Source: Diphasiastrum complanatum
Lineage: Eukaryota > Streptophyta > Lycopodiopsida > Lycopodiales > Lycopodiaceae
Length of the DNA: 64,000 nt
Direction: 5' to 3'
NCBI GenBank assembly: GCA_029204225.1
Contig: CM055094.1
Coordinates: forward strand, 29,436,107-29,500,106
The notes under the pieces are model-generated. The model was not told the DNA's origin. It was given only the letters and a program-made list of their open reading frames with translations, and searched no databases. Position numbers and translations under genes: made by a program. Positions 47,800-58,027 of the stretch are shown in pieces (positions within the stretch are counted from its first letter, which is position 1; each line of letters starts with the position of its first letter).

Positions 47800-49320
47800 A
47801 TGGTATGATGGGTTTAATTATATGACTTGGATTAGACCTGTCTGTTAAAGTCTATATATACTTATTTGTGGACGGTAGCTATGTAAGTGTTAATTGAATT
47901 TCTTTTCAATCAGACTGCATCGTTCATTTGCGCATTTTGTATGAATTCTTTTACTTGAATATTTCTGCTGCTATCTGTTGCATTTCTGTTCCTACACGCC
48001 GCGCTCAATCCGCGAGCTTCCCTGCCGCTCACGCGCCCCTGCCGTTTTACGACACATCCATAGAGTCGTTGTCGACTCACCCCCATGCACTAGAGTTACT
48101 GATATCTTCATGTCTGGTTAGGCCTCCAATAATAACCAATGTCCCGTGCGATTGGTCATTTCCTAGCACACATCTCCTAGCCTAGCGATACATCTTGGCT
48201 TTGCACGTGCTCTACATCCACCTCAGACTAGACTGAGTGAATGACAAAAGGGCTCTCCCACTTATATATATACATAGTATAAGTGGGCCCCTCATCGAAC
48301 ATGATTCAATTCACACCACGTGTCAACCAAACATGTCGATGACCTCAATTCTATAATTTGCCCCTTTGCTAGGCCGTCACTATTGGGCCTACCATTATGA
48401 TACATAAATTGTCTCCATTGATCCTAGCCAAAAGGTCCCTTGGACTTTTTGTCCTCATTGGCATGTGGCGACGATTAGCCATTGGCTCCAGCCCCCAACT
48501 GCATGAGCCAAATTAAGCAATGGCATTTGGGGTTGGCGAGGGTGGCAACTGGGTTGTCACCCAAGTTGGGCAATTAGACATTGATAAGAAAAGAAGGAAT
48601 GATGAGACTCTATGATTCCCAACTTGCCCTTAACATGGTTTGGAAATGATGAGATCTCCTAGATCACAACAGTACACAATCTTGTGCCTTGTGGGTTCAT
48701 CCCAATCCTTGTGGGTTCATTCTAAGCCTGGACTTTGGGTCAATAAGGAATGCCCTAATGAAAATTTAATCTCAAGGCAGTCACATGGAAAATAATTTTC
48801 TCATATTAAGCTATGGAGTAAATCCTGCTGTGTGAAAATGGTTGGTGCTCAAAAACATACATTTTCTTATGTGGAATAATTAGAGAGAGAGCTAGAAGCA
48901 GCATATGATCAACAATAGCCACAAAAGATGCTCGTGATGAGCCCAGCAAGCATGCTCTCCTCCATCAGGTATACAACACTTTTCATTTCCATTTAGTCAG
49001 ATCAATCCATCTGTAATCCATACTACTGGATAATTGCTGCGTTGCAAGAAACCCAACTGCCACTTGAATCTTCTTCATTTCTTTAGCTCAAGTTTGAGGT
49101 GTTGGAAAATATAGCCTGTTCAATTTCATGATAGAGCTTCTGCTTATGCATCATGCTTGTCTTGTGTGCTCTCTGGCTGCACTGCAGATTATCGTAATCA
49201 AAGAGCTGGTTGGATTCGGATACTGGACAGCCCAGATAAGTTTTAGAGCGAAGCGTGCTCAGTTTGTAATGTTCCTCTTAGATTAGCTTCAAGATCGTAT
49301 ATTAGGTTGAAAGGAATTAT
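47800..49320. other. Intergenic DNA upstream of SRX
   Basis: It includes the repeat at 47913-48000, a TATA-like CTATATATAC near 47851 and an inverted ACTTATA...TATAAGT near 48261-48285. No coding exon could be supported. The SRX promoter should lie in its right part, but no element stands out. Confidence 0.4.
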
Positions 49321-49327
49321 CTACTGT

Positions 49328-52300
49328 ATGCTCTATCTAATAGATATGCCACCTTTGGCATCCATTCCGATGATATTTCCCCAAAATCGTACAATTGTGT
49401 CCCCTTTGAGAGTCCGTTGTGGCGAGATTTCTAACAATGGTATGGGCCCAATACACCTCTTAATTCTGGTTTTGATTTTTTACAATTTTCTCTCCCTTCT
49501 TTGATCAAAAGCATGAGCATAATCACTGACGCCGCGTGTCGAGCACAGCCCTTTTTGTGATGGAAGGCATTTTCCGAGCTAGACGCTGTTTTGTTGTATC
49601 TTGTAGGCGCTGTTGTGGATGGAGGAAGGATCCGAGGCCCCGTGATAGCGGACCTTCCGCTTGATCAAATTCGAAGGCCGTTACTCAGGACCCGGTCAAA
49701 TGATCCCGAGAAAGTGAAAGCTTTGATGCAAAGCATTGCTAACATTGGGCTTCAAGAACCTGTGAGCCACAATAAGAAACTTTCATCTTTCTTTTCCTGA
49801 TGCCTATGATCCGATTGGCATTTAGTATTTCTGTTTGTGGGTTGAAGTCTGTTGGTGCGCCAAATATGAGTTGCTGAAAAAAATTAGTTAGGGGAAGCCT
49901 CCCTTGCCGTTAGTGCTGTTATGTTAGAAGTTAGAACATTCAAAGTAAAATTGGGTAGAGTTAATGTGGACTTGCCACTCCACTTGTTGTTAACCTTTTT
50001 AGTTGCACCTAGCATAAGTCAGTTGGTGCCTCATTGAGCCCTTATGAAGATATATCTTCAGGTCTACTTTTGCTGTTATGCCTTATGTTTGCATGTCATG
50101 CTCGCACATCATGATGTCTATATGTTTATCATCCAATTTCACATCCAGTTAAAAGTAAGAAGCATTTGAATATCTGGATTGTGGCATCTAACTTTGGCTT
50201 TCATATTCACAAAGACCCAAGAATGGATGGCGATCAACGCCAATGAAGGGTCATGTTTTTATGTCCCTAATTTAACTTCGGTTAAGTGAGCGCTAACTTT
50301 ATGTTAAGGGTATCTAGAGGAGGTCAGGGAGTACTCGAGGTAACTTCAGTGATGCATGGCCAAAAATTCTGATAGTATACAATTAACTGTATAACATAAA
50401 TGAGAGTTAGCTACACGTACACTGGGAATTTAGCACAGGATTGTGGCTATATATTCTAGAGCAACATCACACAAACCATAAACCTTGGTCCCATCTAGAA
50501 GTCTTGTGGTGTGATATGCTATCTCATCCAAATGAACCTTTGTTTCATTTGAAATTTCCAATACAATAGTAGTCACAATTGTACTTTTGGTGTATCAACA
50601 AGACTAGAAGCATACCCATGAGGTGAATGCAAAAGCCACCCTGTAGAATATTGAATGGCATGGGATGCTTCCAAGAAGTTCACGTGTTGCTATTTTGACA
50701 TGGTTTAAGTGACGACCAGAAGCCTATTTCAAGTACTACCCATCAAGTACTTGAGCTTTTGTGATTCCCCATTAACAATTACCCTATGGATAGTTGGGAT
50801 TCTCTCCTCTTCATTGCTAGATTGGTAGTACCTATATATTGATCGAGCTTCTGCTAGTGTCAACAATGCCAATTAGCAGAATCCTAAAGATACCTATAGT
50901 AAATGGAATAAAGTGAGGTCAAATTCCAACAATCCACGAAGGAATGGTTGATGGTTACAAACCTAAGGCAAACAACTGAATTTCATTTCCAAAAAGCAAC
51001 AAAAGAAAACGATTTCTCCTTCGGTTATCTGATGTTGGTTTTTTACTTTTAATAATAGTAGAGAAGTTCTGACGAAGAATTCACATTATTGCACTAACTT
51101 CAACAAGGTAGCGCTAAAACAAAATACGGCCCACCTTCAATCTAGAAAGTGCTTTGCCCAAGTACTAGCTGATTAAAGGACTCACTATCCATGCAAACAA
51201 CATAGTAGTACACCTAGAATGCCATTTAGTTGGTTTACATGAAGTTCCACACACATCAGCTGCATAGATATGTATCATGAGGTACATAGTACTTGTGTGA
51301 AAATAGAGTTTGTATTTGATGAGGACCAGGCAGAGGATCATTGTGAGCTACCTATTGTAGAGCCACTTACTCAGAAATGTTAAAGGATATGCATGTCTAG
51401 AGTGGCCACATTCTGTTCCCATTGAGGTACATACTCTTCCTCTTATTATTGATGAGCAATCATAATCATTTGCCATATGTAGTACATCATGTTCCTATTG
51501 TTACTCTTCCAACTATTCTTACTAAGCTTTATCCAAGTATTGTTGCACCCACTTTCTTCTATATTGTGTAGCTAGAGCTAAGACTCATGCTCCTCTTAAG
51601 GTTATTCTATATGGTAGTTTTCTAGAGTATCTTGTCGATTTTTGATGCAATGTGTCCGATCTAGTCCACCACATACGATCTATGGTACTCGGGATAGTTT
51701 TAAATTCTAGATGCCTTTTGTGTTGCTTCAACTCTGAGGTTTGGCGGTGTGCCTACATTAGGCTTGACTTGTTGGGCACTCCATGCTTAAGCGTGGTCTT
51801 CATTGGTTAGCTTTTCTGAATTAATTGCCATTGCTATGTTCCAACATTCATGGTCCCTCTGGTCAGTATGAGATCTACTTGGTTGGTGGTTCTTCGTGTT
51901 TCATATGCTTTCTATCACATCATCCAGATGGTAGGCATGGTCTATCGTATTAGCTTGGGGTATGGCAATTGTTAGCATACCATTTCATTCTTGGTCCCTT
52001 CCAATGTTTGGTCGAATCGCGGTTCAAACCATGAATCATGGTTTGAATGGCCAAGTTCGAACCGTTGTTTGCCAAATTTTTTCCCTAGGTTGCGACTGGG
52101 GCTTGAGGGTTTCCGAAACATGTTTTTTGAGAGGAGAGAAGAGGGGAGAAGAGGAGAGGGAGTGAGAGAAGAGAGAGAGGGAGTGAGAGAAGAGCTTAGA
52201 GGAGAGGGGCTTTTTGCCATTTGGTTTAGATTTTGCCATTAAGTGTTGGATCTTGGGTGAATCATTGAGAAAATGATCATTGGAGTGAGAGGGAGAGGCA

Positions 52301-55300
52301 ATGTGTGTGTAGGAGAGAGAGTGTGAGTGTGAGGGAGAGGGGGAGAGCTTAGAAGCATTCATTACTAATTAGAACTTAGCAGGAGTGTGAGGCTTGAGCC
52401 ATCATCCATGAAAGTTCAAAGTTGAAACTTGAGAGGAGGGAGTGTGTTAGGACTTAGTAAGTAGTAAGTGGGTTGGGGAGTGAGAGGTGGCTCTCCCGAG
52501 TCCCGAGTCCTATAACCTATTTGAGTTTATTATTTTGAAATTTGGATTTTGGAATATGTATTATGGAATTTGAATTTTGTCATAGGTTGTAACTTGTTTG
52601 AAGTCAGAAGTTCACGGTTTGAAGCTTAAACTATTTGATTCATCATTCTGATTTCTTTCAATTGTCCCTTATGAATGTAAGTTGCAATTCATTGAACATT
52701 CCAATTTCCAAATTTGTGAATCTTTTATGTAAAGTGGAAATCAATACCTGCAACATGTGCTCTAAATTTTCTCAGTTGTAGCTTTTCATTCAGCAAAGCG
52801 GCGGTTAAATCAGATTTGTCTACAATGGATTCATCATCTTCGAATTCTATCGAAACTGTGGATGGCGACAACTAGCACTTACAGAAATTCAAAATGAGGG
52901 TGATCCTACAAGCAAAAGAGCTTTGCAAAGTTGTCGAAGATCCTGAGGTTAAGCTTGTTGTGGATCCGGCGGCCATTATCAAATGGAAGCAGAAGGATGG
53001 GAAGGCCTTCGCCCTTATCACTCTCAACATCAAAGATAATCAGATTAGTCATATTCGAAGCGCTCAAACTTTGTTGGAAGCTTCTCTTTATGACATTAGA
53101 AATGTGACTGCCAAACTTTACCTAAGGAAAAAGGTTTTCTCATTTAAAATGGCTGATGCAAATTCGATTACGAGTCATTTGAACAACTTCGAAAATCTTC
53201 TTGAGCAGATGATTGCAGGTGGTGCAAAAATCAACGATGCAAATGTCGTCATGACTCTTCTGTCGAGCCTTCTTGTACGAAAGTTGGGTGATTATCATTT
53301 CTACTCAGCAAGGTCTTACATTAGCAAGATTTTTGTCTATGCTATTGTAGGAAGAGATCCGGAGAAATGGATCTTCGTTCTCCCATTCGGTACCAGAATC
53401 AGAAGCTCTTTATTTGAAGAAATTTGATAAGAAGAAGACGTCGAAGAACGTACATAAAGTACGAAAGTCGAATAATAATTCGAATTCAGAACAAGGTACA
53501 AATTTGAACTCAAAGTGATGGTCTTCAATACTTCCAGGAGTTTTATGTTGAGATAGGTACGCGAAAAGTATCATTCTACATGCAAGTTATCGAAGACTTT
53601 CTGGGCAAAAGCTGTCTCGACAGCTGCATATCTTTAGAATCGATCCAAAGCCTTAGACATGTTGAAAACCTTTGGTAAGATAGTTTTGAACTTTCGGTTG
53701 TATCGTTTTTGCACAAATTCCAGCAGAACTTTGAAAGAAGTAGATTCTACTAGTTCTAAGTCTATCTTTGTTGTGCTTTGAATCATAAAGCTTATAGGAT
53801 TTACAATCCAGTGACTAAGAAGATTACAGTAAGTAGAGATGTTATCTTTCTTGAAGATCAATTTGTCGATCTCAAGGGAAAGGAGAAAGTTACAGATGTC
53901 GAATCCGTACCCAATATCGCATCAAGTTCGAATCTCAACTCTACTTCAATCAATGATTCAAAAGCAGATGAATCGACACAGGCTCTTCAGCAGCAGCAGC
54001 TGGAAATGCCAGTTCTTCGAAGACCGAATCAACACAAATTTCCTCTCGACAGATTTATCGACAATGCCATAGCCATTTGTTATTTTGTCGAGGAGCCAGT
54101 CGATTATTCTAAGGCAATTTCTAGTCCAGATGCAGATCATTGGAAATCAACAATGGACCGAGAGTATCAATCTCTTATTAAGAACTAGACATGGATTGTT
54201 ACAGACCTGCCAGTTGGTAAAAATTCATTTCTTGCAAATGGGTTTATCAAATCAAGTACAAAGTCGATGGATCAGTTGATTGATGGAAGGCAGGACTAGT
54301 TGCCAGAGGATTTTCTCAAATCCCAAATGTTGATTATTCGGAAACTTTCAGTCCCGTGGTCAAACATTCATCAATCAGACTTTTACTTTCATTTGCAGAG
54401 GTGGTAGATCTGGAAATTCGCCAGATGGAAGTACAGAGAGCATTTTTACATGGTGTGATTGAAGAAGACATTTATATGTCTCAACTCGAAGGCTATGAGT
54501 TGGAGGGTAACACCCGTCAAGTATGCAAGCTTCGAAAAGCTCTTTACGAGCTTAAACAGTTATCTCGTGCTTGGTTTCATCGTATTAACAAATTCTTTAT
54601 TCAGTAAGGCTTTATACCTAGTTCAGCTGATAGCAATGTCTATAAAAAATTAGTTGATTCATCTTTCGATATCATTACATTATATGTTGATGACACATTA
54701 CTTTTTAGTAATGACATTCGAATGCTGAAGGGATGTCAAAAAGATGTTATCGAAGGAATTTGATATGACAGATTTAGTAGGGGAGGCCCATTTCTGCCTT
54801 GGTATATAGATTTTTAGAGTTCGTGATCATAAATTGATTTACATCAGTCAACAAACATACGTTCGCGACTTGCTATTCAAGCATCAAATGGCCGACTCCA
54901 AAAATACACGCATTGTCGACACAGTTTAAAATTCGAGGGATTATTGAAAAAAATTCGAATCGACCATAATGGCGATGGATTGTCGAGGGTGCCAAACTCG
55001 ACTTAAACAGATTGAATAGTGGATCCTTATCCACCACATTTCGGTTCCAATCCCGTAGCCCCACGTGGCACGTGCTACGTGGATAATGACGCATTCCGTT
55101 AGGGCTATGCCATCAAAAACTATAAATAGATCATTTTGATCATAGTAGTTTCAAGTTCTTACAAGTTCTTCAAAGTTGTTACAAGTTCATCATTCTTCTT
55201 CTTCTCCTCTCTGTTCCGCCATAGGCGAAATTCATAGCAGAATAAATGCGCTATTATCATAGTGCAATTAGAGTAGATAGCGGAAGCATCAATCATATGT

Positions 55301-56619
55301 AATTCATCATCTTTAATAAAAACTACTTTCACTATATTGCCTTGTTCTACTATTTTTGTTATTCCCGCTTATCATAATCTAAGTCTTTCGGTTTTTAGAT
55401 ACTGGCAAACGATCCTTTCATCATTCATTTTCCGCGCTTGTGAATGATAGATTGGGAAAAATGTTTTCATTAGTAGGGTATGGACATATAGTATTTTTAG
55501 GGTTTACAAGCCTAGGATCTACTTTACTTGTTAGAATTTGTGCCTATTTTATCCTTAGGGAAGTGATTACCAGTGGTTTTCTTAATTCATAGGGAAGATT
55601 GGGCTTCTAGAGGAGGGGCACACTATTTTTTGTAGAAATGCAGACCTCCTTTGCACGGATTGCGCTTTCTTTTTAAATTAGGTATTTAGCTATTTTAGTA
55701 CAACACAAATTGAAGTTGAGACATTCATTTGAAATCTTATGATTTGGTATTTTTTTTTTTGTTCTGTGTCAGATTCATTGCTCTTCCTCGTAGGCAATCA
55801 GTTGTTGATAATTTTGAGTTCTTTCAATATTTATAATTGGAGGATGCTATTTGCTTCATCTTTTATGGTTTTTTAATGCTTGAGTGATTCTAAATTTATG
55901 ATTGAGTTAATAACACTGTCAGCTTTTCATAATGTTTCTTCGTATGCAACAATCAAGTCCTTATTGCATGTTTTAGTCAAGTGCTTCATATTCATGCCTT
56001 CATCTAAATTCTTTGTTCAAAAGATATGCCCTAAACTCTCATTGTTAGTTGTTGATAGTTTGGCGGCTAATTTCTTAGAGGAGAATAACTCGAGATCGGT
56101 TCATGATAGCTTTTGAGTATATTCAATTTAGCTCATTCCATATACTCATGGAAATATTCAGTTATCGTTCTACATCATGTTGCTTTCTATATTTGTAATA
56201 TACTCCTCTTTGTCTATGAGAATTTCTCCTAACTTTTTTCATAAACTAGTCATCACTTCTCTTTGTTTGTTTGTTGATATTTGGTAAATTGCATGTAATG
56301 GAGTGATTTTTATTTCGTTTGGACTGGACAAGCTTGAAATCATTGATGAGTTGATTATCATTCCACCTGATTGCAGATTGACATTTTGGAAGTTGACGGG
56401 TTATATTATGGTATTGGTTCTAGGCCCTTTTTGGTTAATGAGTCAATTATCTATTGCATACACTTGTTGGCCGGTTGACTAGGAAGGAACATGACTAGTG
56501 AGTTTGATGACATTTTTATAGGGTTTTCAGGATGCCACAGATTTGAAGCACATCAAAGACTTGGGCTCTCTACAATCCGCTGCAAAATAAGGCGAGGAAC
56601 CAAGGAAACATTAAGGTAG
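49328..56619 (+). CDS. SRX: Sulfiredoxin, four exons
   Basis: It reduces the over-oxidised (sulfinic) cysteine of 2-Cys peroxiredoxins using ATP, in plants mainly in plastids and mitochondria. Exons: 49328-49439, 49607-49761, 56377-56410 and 56522-56619, all with GT...AG borders and matching phases (1, 0, 1). The second exon gives DLPLDQIRRPLLRTRSNDPE, the family hallmark and nucleotide-binding region. The 34-base third exon gives IDILEVDGLYYG. The last gives FSGCHRFEAHQRLGL with the catalytic Cys at 56533-56535 and ends GTKETLR. The total is 132 residues, close to plant family length. The first exon is rich in S, P and R and could be an organelle transit peptide. Its ATG is the first in frame, but the frame is open back to 49247 and an upstream exon is possible. 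TAG follows ETLR directly, whereas family members usually continue RHHLR. A GT at 56616 could instead splice to a tiny unseen exon. Intron 2 is 6.6 kb. Confidence 0.9.
49762..52824 (+). other. SRX intron 2, left part
   Basis: Non-coding. A GA-rich stretch lies at 52120-52340. No domain-bearing frame was recognised. The short open frames at 51962-52362 are composition artefacts. Confidence 0.55.
52825..54905 (+). pseudogene. Copia element D gag-pol inside SRX intron
   Basis: The gag ATG is at 52825 (MDSSSSNSIETVDGDN), followed by a stop. Gag continues to 53427 with KWKQKDGKAFALITLNI and NNFENLLEQMIAGGAKIND. At about 53520-53640 the sequence is already at the end of integrase (FWAKAVSTAAYL, stop, NRSKALD), so zinc knuckle, protease and integrase core are gone. 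Then comes NHKAYRIYNPVTKKITVSRD (53778). RT follows: LEIRQMEVQRAFLHGVIEED, LRKALYELKQLSRAWFHRI, and LYVDDTLLFSND with intact YVDD. It decays after 54760 with QQTYVRDLLFKHQMADSKNT. It lies on the same strand as SRX and between its second and third exons. Confidence 0.88.
54930..55445 (+). mobile_element. Copia D 3' LTR (approximate)
   Basis: After the pol remnant comes a segment with a promoter-like CTATAAATAGATC near 55120 and a TTCTTCTTCTTCTCC tract, followed by AATAAATGCGC near 55242, as expected of U3-R-U5. The ends are not fixed and no matching 5' LTR was found upstream of 52825. Confidence 0.55.
55446..56376 (+). other. SRX intron 2, right part
   Basis: AT-rich intronic DNA with a T-rich run near 55750. 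No features are recognised. It ends in CCTGATTGCAG at the acceptor. Confidence 0.6.
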
Positions 56620-56985
56620 CTATGTTGACAATTATGTCTTTGAAAGAATTCAATATTGCATTTGCATATGGACTATGGTATTTTTCTAGAATCTCAATAG
56701 TAAAGAGCATAGGAAACATATACTAGACATATCTTACTTGTGCACAATTTATTTAGAGTCTATTTTCATTTTGTGTTATTGTTGCTCAATGAAGATTTGT
56801 GTGTATAATCCTTATGACTTGTGTTAGTCAACGAAAGTCCTATTTAAAGTTCACCATTATAATATTAGCTTCAACTAATTAAGAAGTTACAAACTAGGAG
56901 AAGAACATCTAGTGATAGTTGCTTAACTTGAAGGAGTATCAAAGACTTAAGTGAATGATTCTGTTAATGTTCAGGTGTTAGGTAA
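56620..56985 (+). other. Region after the SRX stop
   Basis: AT-rich; it may contain the SRX 3' UTR or a last intron. A search by eye for an acceptor followed by codons for His-His-Leu-Arg-stop was negative. Confidence 0.4.
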
Positions 56986-57111
56986 GAGCTTAGTTGCCTG
57001 TTCCGGAACGCGGAACGGATCTCCCAAAAAAAATACAAATAATACGTTTTCTTTTACAAAAAAAAACCATATCCTAAGAGTTAATAGACAGAACGGGCAA
57101 CTAAGCCCTCT
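56986..57111. mobile_element. Short inverted-repeat element (MITE-like), about 126 bp
   Basis: The left end GAGCTTAGTTGCCTGTTC is mirrored at the right end, which reads GAGGGCTTAGTTGCCCGTTC on the minus strand. The inside is A-rich. No clear target duplication was seen. Confidence 0.55.
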
Positions 57112-57577
57112 CTACATTTGGCTTCCATTTGGGATTGGGTTCTGGTTCTAGAGTTGATCGTAGTTCTATGCATTATACTTCTACGGGTAATCTTGGTTGC
57201 AAAATTCCTTCCATTCTGTGAGTAGTGGCGATTCCTCACTCCCACCACTAGGACAACCCACAGATAGATCTACACTGTCCAAGATTCTCCTGTCAGTCAT
57301 TTGTTCTACCTCAGTCACATCTCCCTTGCATGATTTATTGCATGCACTTGCTACTCGTATGCAATCTACATTGCTGATTACATATAATGATTGCACTACA
57401 GCCACTTGTATTTTATCTATTCCCTGTTCCACCCCAACGATCTCTGTTTTAAGATTGCTCGAACTGAAAATTTATTGTGAGGATAGTTCTGAATCTCTTC
57501 TACATTAACAAAAACACATTAGCTACAGTTGGATCCTAAGCCTTCCTAATACAAATTCCAATTTCATATAACACCAT

Positions 57578-57612
57578 ATATATATATATATATATATTAT
57601 TATATATATATG
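57578..57612. repeat. (TA)n microsatellite, hAT insertion site
   Basis: TATATA tract directly left of the hAT element; the matching right-hand tract is at 63443-63489. Confidence 0.85.
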
Positions 57613-58027
57613 TATCATAGGTCCCGCGGTATTGGGTACCGCTGATCCCGGTACCGCGGGACCATAATCATAATTATATATTTATGTATCATGGTACCGC
57701 GGTACCACAATATAATAATAATTTTAATATTTAATATTTTTTTCAATTATTTTTTGACCTAAATCTACCCGCCCCCCTCGCATCTTCTCTGAAAATTTTT
57801 TGCGCCCTCCTCCGCCCTGCCATCGCTGCTGTTTTGCCTGGCTGCCTTCGATCCCTTGCGTCGCCCTTTGCCCACACAACGCCCTGCCCTGCATCTGATT
57901 TGCTTCGCCCTGCCTTTGCCCATTTTTAGCGTCTCTCCAACAGTGAACCCTACTGTTTTTTTTTCTAGCAATCCATCCTTCCAGCTCCAGCTTCATCTGC
58001 ATTTTTTCCCTAGTTTTCTCCATCTCA

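Noticed and set aside
48930-48990. Possible SRX 5' exon (ATG...TCCATCAG followed by GT)
   Set aside because: Joining it to the candidate acceptors at about 49188 and 49263 gives a stop or the wrong phase, so it is unsupported.
49591-49800. ParB-like bacterial gene
   Set aside because: The motif resembles ParB because sulfiredoxin shares that fold; exon borders and the FSGCHR exon identify plant sulfiredoxin.
57197-57508. 103-codon plus-strand frame right of SRX
   Set aside because: No domain and overlapped by an open frame on the other strand; likely chance.
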